From Lutjanus erythropterus (Eukaryota > Chordata > Actinopteri > Lutjaniformes > Lutjanidae): DNA of 64,000 bases. Positions 56,230 to 64,000 of the stretch are shown piece after piece. Made by a program: the position numbers and the translations under genes. Location of the stretch: assembly GCA_020091685.1 (NCBI GenBank), contig CM034595.1:40286232-40350231 (forward strand), given 5' to 3'. Numbering within the stretch: the first letter of the stretch is position 1; each line of letters starts with the position of its first letter. Under the pieces are notes generated by a model. The model did no database searches. It worked only from the letters and a program-made list of their open reading frames with translations, and was not told where the DNA came from.

Positions 56230-57265
56230 AACCCCATTCTGGTCCGTTTTCATTTTTAAAAAAAAAAAGTATTTTCAACGGCACAAAGCTGTGCAAAGCT
56301 GGATGCTCACCAGATAGAATCTTGGTAGTGCACAGTTCTCCAGAAACCTGGATTGTTGGTCGTTGTATGTGTGGGTCTGTCTATCTGTGTGTGTGTGTCT
56401 TTCTATATGTTACATGAATCAACTTAGAAGTGTAAACATAATTATTGTCCACATCATATTTTTGGGTTATTTTTATTACTTGGATTGCTGTGTAATTTTG
56501 TGTTTCTTAATAAGCAGTACAGTGTACTGGGTACATTATATGTATTTACGTAGTAATATTTTCACAGCATTATTAAGTTACTGGTAAATTATTGTCTCAG
56601 TGTCATTTGTGGCACTTTGGATGTTGTTTCATTTGTGTGTTTTTATGTGCAGTGTTTCATCGTGTTCCCTTGGTTATGAGCTGTTTGTTTCCTTTGTTTT
56701 GCGGGGACAGGTATTAAGTGTTACACAGGAGAGTGCCTCATGCAAAAAATAGCGAAGAAAAAAATATAGTGAAAAAGAACAAAAGAAAAAAAACAGTGAA
56801 GGGAGAAACGAAGGTGCTGTTCCCATAAGATGGGATGTGTTTGTACTGTCCTGCTATTTTGGTGAACATTAAACGCAGAGGAGGAAAGAAAAGTTGTAGC
56901 AAACGAGGTTACAGAAACTATGAGCCTTTCTGCTATCGCCTGCTCCCATTGTCACACCCTGTTTTAGCCAATTTGCATGAGCACAGATACACACCTTCAC
57001 ACCAAAACTCAGCCTCCGTGCCAAATTTCTTCTTCAGCAAGAACTGTGACTGACCAACCAAACGCCAGACCAGAGCTGCTGGTCACAGCTAAAAAGGGCT
57101 CGGGAAAACATTTTGTGAGAAATCTTGCATATGGTAAATTAAACCTCTTTCCATAACTGGTAAATAAACCAATAAGAAAATAATGTGTAGAAAGCAGTTT
57201 GTAGCCAAGCTAATGTCATGGCTCTATGAATGGCAACGTCTGTCTGGTCCACAACTTTGGTCCAT
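56230..57265. other. Non-coding stretch, nothing recognised
   Basis: A-rich and T-rich runs near 56225-56270; frames are chance-like. Confidence 0.5.
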
Positions 57266-57269
57266 ACTT

Positions 57270-58742
57270 GAAATTTTTTTTCAAAATTGTTCCAAGTGCT
57301 TTTTAATAGAGCAAGGAATTTTCAACATAGCATTTCTAAACATACTAGTTTTCTTTAAAGAGCATTAATTATTTCTATTTGCACACAATAAAAGAACTAT
57401 TTCAGAAAAAAACAAAAATTACCAGTATTATTACCCCCTTTAGAACTGACCTTTTTATTGAGCCATAGCACAAACCACTGTTGTGCAATGATGTGCTTTA
57501 ACTTTTTAGTGTACAGAGCTTGTAAAATCAGGTTAGAACTGAGGGTTATCTTCCAATTTACACACAGTATAAAAACTTAGTAAGGGTTTGAGCTGTCACT
57601 TGAGAAAGCATCCTGCCAAAAACCAAAGAAATCAGTTTAGACTTGAGAAAAAGTTATCACAGCATTTCCAAGTGTCAAGAACTGGAGTGAGAAGTATCAT
57701 CAAGAAATTCAAAGAGAGCCACACAGTACAGAACAAGCCTGGCAGAGGTAGGAAGAGAAAAATTACAAAGACACTGGAAAGAAAACTAGTGAGAGATGCG
57801 TCTAAAGACCCCAGAACAACTGCCAAGACACTATTGAATGACTTAGCCAAGTCAGGAATTGTAGTCTCAAAGAAGACAATCACTAGAGCCCTGCACAGGA
57901 ATGGACTGTGAGGTTAAAGATCAAGAAAAACTCCACCTCTGCAGAAGAGACACCTTGAAGCAAGACTGAAGTATGCTAAGGACAACCTGGAGAAAGATCA
58001 TGCATACTGGAAGCGTATCCTTTGGTCAGATGAGATGAAACTAGAGCTCTTTGGTCATAGAGACATTGCTTATGTTTGGAGAGAGAAGGGAGAGGTGTGT
58101 AACCCAAACCCACAGTGAAACACGGTGGTGGGAGTGTTATGCTGTGGTGATGCTTCAGTGCCTCTGGAACTGGAAATCTTGTCAAGGTGGAAGGAATCAT
58201 GAAGAAAGAAGGATATGTGAAGATTTTGAAAGCAGTCAGCAGCAAGGCTGGGTCTGGGTCATCGCTTTGTCTTCCAACACGACAACGACCCAAAACATAC
58301 GGTGAAGAACTACCAGTGAACGTTATTGACTGGCCTGCACAAAGCCCTTACTTCAATCCCATTGAATATCTGTGGGTGAACTGAAGACCGAGGTTCATGC
58401 CAGAAGACCATCAAAATCTGGAGGAGTTTGAGAGATTCGCCAAAGAAGAACGGCCCGGGATTCCTCAGGAGACGTGTTGAAAACTACAATAAACGACTGC
58501 AGGATGTTATCCAGCAAAAAGGATACACAACTGACTATTAGCATCAGGGGGGCTAAAAATTTTAACCTTGATAGTTTTTGGTTTTTGTGAAATAATTTTG
58601 TTTTTGTGTGCAAAACAAAATAATGTAAGTTTCCAAAATGAAACTAGGATGTTTGGAAAAGCTGTGTTAAAAATTCCTTGCTCTGTTTAACAGCACTTGG
58701 GAAAGTGGACGGTGGGCAACTAATTTTGTCCTCATCTGTATA
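57270..58742 (+). mobile_element. Tc1-type transposon with long inverted repeats
   Basis: The segment 57290-57445 (CCAAGTGCTTTTTAATAGAG, CAAGGAATTTTCAACATAGC, TTTCTAAACATACTAGTTTT) recurs inverted at about 58545-58705 (AAAACTAGGATGTTTGGAAA inverted region, AAAATTCCTTGCTCTG, CAGCACTTGGG). These are inverted repeats of roughly 150-200 bp, as in the IR/DR group of fish Tc1-like elements. The right tip reads AATTTTGTCCTCATCTGTATA; the left tip is eroded. A broken transposase lies between. Confidence 0.8.
57588..58545 (+). pseudogene. Tc1-like transposase, inactivated
   Basis: The N-terminal part (57588-57911) shows a paired-like DNA-binding region: KLSQHFQVSRTGVRSIIKKF, then GRGRKRKI (AT-hook-like link) and the second helix-turn-helix (TTAKTLLNDLAKSGIVVSKK). 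A stop follows at 57909-57911. The same frame goes on through a further TAA to RLKYAKDNLEKDHAYWKRIL and WSDEMKLELFGH (first catalytic D, codon at 58029). Frame changes lead through VKHGGGSVMLW (its TGG neighbour now TGA), GIMKKEGYVKILK and FVFQHDNDPKHT (second D, codon at 58281) to WPAQSPYFNPIEYLW (catalytic E, codon at 58364). The D-to-E spacing is about 27 residues instead of 34, so sequence is missing there as well. The family length is about 340 residues; this copy cannot encode an active enzyme. Confidence 0.85.
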
Positions 58743-58749
58743 TGGCTAT

Positions 58750-60295
58750 TGACTCTCAAGGTGTGTTCCAATACACATACTACCACAGGCCTACAGTTGC
58801 ATTTTCAGTATGCAAGTCTGCACGCTTGTATGGCTGTTCTGAGACACAACCCTCATATGTCACACTGAGTGGATTGCAGGGAGAACAAACACCAATACAT
58901 TAAGGCAAAAGTAATCAGATAGTGAGGAAAGTGCCAACTAGCTACTGCTTCTACAGTGTTTCTTTATGTAGCCTGTTCTCTACTTCCAAATGAATGACAC
59001 ATTCAGAGCATATTTTCCTAATGTGAGACATGCTTTAATTGCTGGTCTTAATTAGCTGGTATATTATCCTGAACACTGTGTCACAGACGTGAATCCACTG
59101 TTGCAGGCAGTGATGCATGAAACTCTGTACTTTATGACTGGTTTTAATATTTGTTATTATTCGTTGCTAATTATTGTCAGGTTTTGGTAGAGGTTCTAAG
59201 GAATGCAAAGCCTCCATACCAGTGACTAAAAATTAGCGGACACGTCAAATTGCATTTCTGCCATTCACAAATCAAAATGTTTGTTACAGCTTCCCCTGAT
59301 ATTTCTCAGTGGAAAACCTCCAATGTCTCCGTGAGAAAGAGTTCTAATTAGACAAAGCAGATGGTGTTGTGGCAAATCTCTGCTGTATCACTGTTGACTC
59401 ATGATATTACATATTCTAAAGAAAAACAATAAAATAAAATTCACACATGTACACAGCAACAAGACCAAGAGTCCCAGCCCTGATAGTGTTTTTAAAAGGC
59501 TAAGCTGTTCCTAACAATGAACAGATTAACAAGGAAGTCACAAGTAGCTTCTGTCTCTGAGTTTTGGTCAGCTTCAGTCTCACCAGGCAAGAGTTTGAGG
59601 TTACAGTTGTTTGTGTCCTGTGCCATCACACTCATGGCTGGAAACTCAAATTTCTCACCGCTATGTCCTGCTTAGCAAATTGTATAAATGTAGAGTTTGA
59701 TATCAGTTTTATCATGCAATTTTCTGACCCAAACAGCTGATCTACTGCATGAAACAGTGCAGCAAAGGCAGGCACTCTTTTGCATAGGAATATGGAAGCA
59801 CTACAGCTGAAAAAATGTAGAAAATCTGCTGTGCTAATACACCAACTATTTACAAGTACCACATACAACTGTACTTCAAAAAATCTGAACTATCCCTTTA
59901 ATGCACAAAACAAACAGAAATGTTAGATTTCCATCATGTTTCATCGTTCATTGACTGGCACACCTCATTAGCATTTTCTTTCGCAATTTTACTTAAAATT
60001 CTCTTAAAATTTTTATGGAAAAATAGCTACTGACAATTCTGTATCAGCTCAAATGATCAGCTTGTTCAAGCTCTTCATTGTAATTTTCACACTGAGTGAA
60101 ATATTCAAACCCAAGACGCCATGTTTTAATAGCTTCACTGCTTCATTTAAATGTAAATTTTCTGATGTCATGTTCATCACTTTTATACGCATCTCTCCAA
60201 AATTCAGCCTGACATATATATTGGGATCTCCATATAGTTCTTTGGGTTTGAACAATGTTTGGCTGCACACTGAGTTTGAAATGTCCCACCACTGA
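58750..60295. other. Non-coding stretch with scraps
   Basis: GTGTGTTCCAATACACATAC near 58760 resembles a dispersed repeat. 59220-59420 (ACAGCTTCCCCTGATATTTC, GTTCTAATTAGACAAAGC) may be a conserved element. The right terminus of a family B MITE (GAACTATCCCTTTAATGC) lies at about 59886-59904. No gene. Confidence 0.4.
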
Positions 60296-60299
60296 GTCA

Positions 60300-60955
60300 G
60301 TGGGATTTCAGATCCTACAGGACTGTAGCGTCAAATTAATTTGGACCAGCTTTTGATCTAAACACGCCCGCATTCTACTGTTGCACTTACAGCGAGCTGC
60401 ACGGGGTAACATTGCCATGCAGATGCAGGAACTGTAATTGGATGCGTAGCAAATCTTGTTACCTATGCTGAGAAAAGAAGCTTGTAGCACGTACGCTATC
60501 CATTTGCAACGGCAGTCATGTCAGATTATTTCAGTGTGCACTGTCCTCTGTTAAGATGTAACTTAAAAGCACCATCCCCACTCCTCATCCTGCTCTCATA
60601 AATGATAAAAAGATAAATGATTCACAAAAAAAGGGCAGGTATAACTTAAAAGCAGCATTAAAAGGGAGAAGTCAAGCATGTAAAGAAGGAAAAGAAAAGG
60701 TAAAATCAAGATCTCCGACTAAACGCCGGGAGAAACGAAGCGAGGCTCACAGTGTATCTGCTGCTCCCAGTTTCCAGAGGCCAGTGATGGATGGAAGTCA
60801 GCAGATTGTTGCAGCCTCAACCGATTCATCCAAGAATGTTGTGACATCTACTTCTAATGGCATCTGCGTTCCATGAGAATCAAACCTAACACCGTCTGAC
60901 AGAAACATATGTCTCCGTTGTGCCTGTATGACTCCGGCTCTCCAGGCTCATCTCT
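60300..60955. promoter_or_regulatory. Weak candidate regulatory region
   Basis: A repeat-poor, moderately complex stretch (GAACTGTAATTGGATGCG, CAACCGATTCATCCAAG). No open frame of note. Called only on texture. Confidence 0.2.
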
Positions 60956-60959
60956 ACTG

Positions 60960-62590
60960 TAGGGATGAAAAGGGAAGCTTTGTTTTACAGGTACTTGCTC
61001 AAACATTCAGTAGGCGCCCCTGTGATCTGCCTGCTGCTCACATGTAGAACAGCTGACTCCTTATTACAGGCAGAGAGAGCTAAACATCTAAATAAACACC
61101 ATCTTCTACTACTCTTACATTGTGCAGCAACCATAAGCTGTATATTAAATAGTGGATGGAGCTTCTGGGGCTAGAAGTTAAGTGCCTTAAACCTGCATTC
61201 TTTCTAATGGCCAGCAGGCGGCAAAAAATGATATTAATTAAATTAATATCATAAGAGTGCAATGACTGGTTAACTATTGACTTTAATTCACAGCTACTAG
61301 TTAACTAGGATATATCTCTAGTGTGGAGTAAAGTCCTGTGTTTGTCTGACCCATCCCCCACCTCCTCCATATGTGGCCTTTCTTGCATTTGATACATCAC
61401 CTGACTTTGGCGTCATATCAGAGCATAACTCTAGATTGCGCCTGTAACAGTGTCTAGAGGGGTTCCTATAGCACCGTAGTTTGAAGCATAGAGGCACAAA
61501 CCAAGCTGCTGTATTTTATGCATTGGGAGTGAAAAAAGGCTGCTCTTTTCCTTTTTCTGCTTCTTTTTCTCATTTATTATTATTATTATTTGTAATTTTA
61601 AAAGAATACAAATGAATTCAGGGACAGTTATTCAGTACATTTAAGAAAATCAATTATAATAATATAAGGTTAAAAGCATTCAAGCACTTTGCGGGTTCAC
61701 CATCAACTTTTTATCAGTTTTCCTCATCTTTTTTTTTCTTTTGGCATTTTAGCCTTCAGTTTATGTTCAAGAGGCAGCCAGGATATGCTGGGAGAAATAT
61801 GCAACAAAAGTTCCCTGCAGACTCAAACCAGGGACGCTGTGATTTATGTTAAAGGCTGGGATGTGTTTTTCTATAAATTAGTTTGCTGAATGGAAAGGAT
61901 TTTTTGTTTTTTTTCCCCCAACCTTGTTTTCATTTTCTATTATCACCTTCTCACCAGAGGACCCTGTTTACTGTAAACAGGTCTGCAGAATGAAAACATT
62001 TTGATTGTGTGAGAACATAACATCAGGGTGAAAATTAGTGTAAACTAATTTAGTCCTGAATTTACATCCCGGGAGTCAATAAAATGTAACATCTAAAAAA
62101 AAAAAAATCAATGTTCTGGTGTGAAAGTCTGAAATAAGAATAAATGATGGGCCTTGGAGCTACAGAGCAATCACATGTCAGTACATAAACAGACAAAGCT
62201 ATAATTTGAAAGTAAATTAAACATGTAAAAACAGAAATTATACAACAGGTTTGATGGTGTCTTCATGTTTGTCTTTTTTAGCAACTGTTTAAATATACCC
62301 TACAGTGATCATAGTTTAAATTGTGTTTGCCAGATATTCTTAAGAGTTTATTTATTTCTTTTTAGCCCTGCTTGCAGTCTGGCTCTACATGTCGGTCTGT
62401 CAGTCCACCACTTTGGTCCAGAATGAAACATCTCAAAACACGATTCTACAATAAGAGTTGCCCGCTTGCCAACTAACTTGCTCAACTGAGCAATTTGCAG
62501 CCGTTTGCAGCTTTTCTCTGTTTATTATCATATTTCACTGATTATATTTGACAAAACAAAAACAAGACATTTAAAAGCATTTTTCAGTAT
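60960..62590. other. Non-coding stretch, nothing recognised
   Basis: Contains ATTATTATTATTATT near 61576-61590, a GATATTAATTAAATTAATATC palindrome-like run near 61231-61250 and an A-run at 62096-62107. No gene or RNA. Confidence 0.45.
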
Positions 62591-62599
62591 TTTCTGACC

Positions 62600-62795
62600 T
62601 TTTATAGACATTGCAGCCTGAGATTAAACATGACAATTAACTTAAGTCCTTGTTGTTATTTGATAACCACTAATAAATAAAATAATTTGTACAGGGACAA
62701 GTAAAAATTGACTTCAGGCAAGTAGATTTCTGGCCCATTTGCCCGACCAGTCAAGTGAAAATAACAGTGACGCTGAGCCCTGCAAAAACTATTAT
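62600..62795. repeat. Possible dispersed repeat fragment
   Basis: CAAGTAGATTTCTGGCCCATTTGCCCGACC, AGTCAAGTGAAAATAACAGT and GACGCTGAGCCCTGCAAA (read piecewise) resemble a fish DNA-transposon repeat ending in TTGAGCCCTG. Borders are unclear. Confidence 0.4.
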
Positions 62796-62799
62796 TATA

Positions 62800-63205
62800 T
62801 TTTATTTTATTTTTTATTTTTAGAACTACTGTACACAATTAAAAGTGGGCTAATTCCACCAGAGTTAGCAAACAGCTAATTTACATCTGTTGTCCCTGGG
62901 CAAGAGGACAAAAAAAGAACCACGGAACAGCAAATGCACTGTATAATACAGCACAAAGGACGTCCCTGAGTGTGATATAACAAATAGAAAAAGTATGATA
63001 AATACAATAAATACAAGGCAGTCATTGGCAGTGACACTTCTGAGCTGAGCCTGGTTTTAATCACTGCAGAACTTCCTTTAATATTTGTGGGTATGGAGCT
63101 CCACTTCTTCACTACTTTAGTCTTGCATTGCCAGACCTTTTTGTCATTTAGATGTTTATTTTTTTCCTCACAAACATTCTGCCCCATTACAGTGCCAAGA
63201 GGACT
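62800..63205. other. Non-coding stretch left of the L1 relic
   Basis: The minus-strand 141-codon frame 62876-63301 lacks a recognisable domain and may run through the 3' untranslated region of the L1 relic. Confidence 0.4.
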
Positions 63206-63210
63206 TTTAC

Positions 63211-63990
63211 CTAATGGTCTACAGGTAACAAAGAACACAGGTCCAGACAAACAAAACAAAAACCTAAAGCAAATCCCACAGTATAGCATGACAGGACACA
63301 ATAAACCCCCCTCGCCTCACAACACACAGCGCCCCACATGATGTCCACATTTTTGATAAATCTGAGGAAGCTACCCCACAGCTCAGTAAATTTCAACACA
63401 GAATTTTTAATTTTGGTCAACACATATGAGGCTGTAACCGTCGTGAGCTCGATCCAGTCCTCATAACAAGGTTTGTTTGTATTTTTCCAGTTCCGTAGTA
63501 AAATCCTGGCTGCATTGAGGAAGCCTTCAAGGGTTAGACCAAACTGTGTCTTTGTAAGTCCAGCTGGCAGAACAGATCTGTCTCCAAGAAAACAAAATTG
63601 TGGTGTCCTTGGCAAGGGCTGATCCAACCACTCCTCAACTGTCCCAAACACTCACATCCAAAACGGGGAAATCAGTGATCAGTCCCACATGAGGTGTAGA
63701 CAAGTACCTGTAGCTTTCTTACATTTCCAGCACTCATTGCTTCCAGTCAGACTAAGCCTCTGAAGTCTGACGCATTGGCAGGTGCATCTTCACAGCGCTG
63801 GAGAAAGTGGCTTCACACATTATCATTCTGCTACAGGTGGAAAAAACACTCTGGTTTGTTTGTTAAATCATTTTGGGTGGTGCTAATGCAGTGACGGTGC
63901 TCCTGCAAAATAGTGTCAGGGGGATCTTGTTTTGATGGAATATCACAAATCCTTGGAAAGAAAAGGGAACAGATGCTAGCTGGTTTACAT
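63211..63990 (-). pseudogene. L1-like ORF2, C-terminal relic
   Basis: On the minus strand the right part (63682-63760) reads LTGSNECWKCKKATGTCLHL then MWD and a stop. This is the cysteine-rich tail motif of L1-clade ORF2 proteins (C-x2-C-x7-H-type arrangement: CWKC.KA.GT..H..WDC). After a frame change it continues as VEEWLDQPLPRTPQFCFLGD, TKTQFGLTLEGFLNAARILL and RNWKNTNKPCYEDWIELTTV, ending with LWGSFLRFIKNVD (63211-63651 frame). In intact copies these blocks sit in this order at the end of ORF2. The element runs off the window on the right, so its upstream part (RT, endonuclease) was not seen. It corresponds to a more C-terminal region than the relic at 26450-27010. Confidence 0.8.
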
Positions 63991-64000
63991 TACGTTGCTA

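Noticed and set aside
62876..63301. 141-codon minus-strand frame as a membrane protein
   Set aside because: Hydrophobic Phe/Leu/Tyr content comes from A-rich + strand sequence; position fits the 3' end of the L1 relic and no domain is seen.

Overview
This window reads as non-coding nuclear DNA of a ray-finned (teleost) fish. It is AT-rich, has no operon-like gene packing and contains no convincing host protein-coding gene. It does hold many short repeats whose general form I recognise from percomorph fish genomes: hAT-type pieces with CAGTGGTTCCCA, TAGGGTTGG or AGTACTTTTACT ends, Tc1/mariner relics, L1-like and other non-LTR reverse transcriptase relics, and a tRNA-type SINE head. Nearly all long open frames in it are chance frames; those I kept are transposon relics. 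Repeat family recognition is from memory of the families and was not checked by a search.

Layout. 1-7.3 kb: low-complexity DNA, a Tol2-like hAT scrap, a diverged hAT-like repeat at 4.8-5.2 kb and a TIR repeat (family A) at 6.8-7.3 kb. 7.5-8.1 kb: possible conserved non-coding element. 10.7-11.1 kb: foldback-like MITE (family B). 12.5-13.25 kb: SINE head and an internally deleted mariner element. 15.0-17.05 kb: the strongest regulatory-looking block, with a SOX-POU composite and an X-box-like site. 17.3-19.2 kb: a cluster of repeats. 21.6-22.2 kb: LINE relic. 23.6-24.2 kb: AT-rich regulatory-looking block. 25.5-27.6 kb: a 155-159 bp duplicated segment flanking an L1 relic. 29.8-35.6 kb: several MITEs and hAT elements around a regulatory-looking block at 31.7-32.1 kb. 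35.6-36.5, 39.3-40.4 and 42.9-44.1 kb: further regulatory-looking blocks. 41.28-42.33 kb: complete hAT-type element with a target-site duplication. 44.4 kb: a THAP-domain exon with splice sites. 46-47 kb: a repeat split by a nested insertion. 48-51.7 kb: regulatory-looking blocks. 52.49-53.60 kb: complete hAT element with a perfect 8-bp target duplication and a relic of a transposase first exon. 54.2-56.2 kb: more regulatory-looking sequence. 57.27-58.74 kb: Tc1-type transposon with long inverted repeats and a broken transposase. 63.2-64 kb: C-terminal end of an L1-like ORF2.

Overall the segment looks like a gene desert or a large intron carrying scattered cis-regulatory candidates, invaded repeatedly by DNA transposons and LINEs. 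No gene network can be described because no host gene is visible. Conservation of the regulatory candidates is inferred only from sequence texture (motif density, low repeat content) and would have to be confirmed by cross-species alignment. I did not find a new biological system here.
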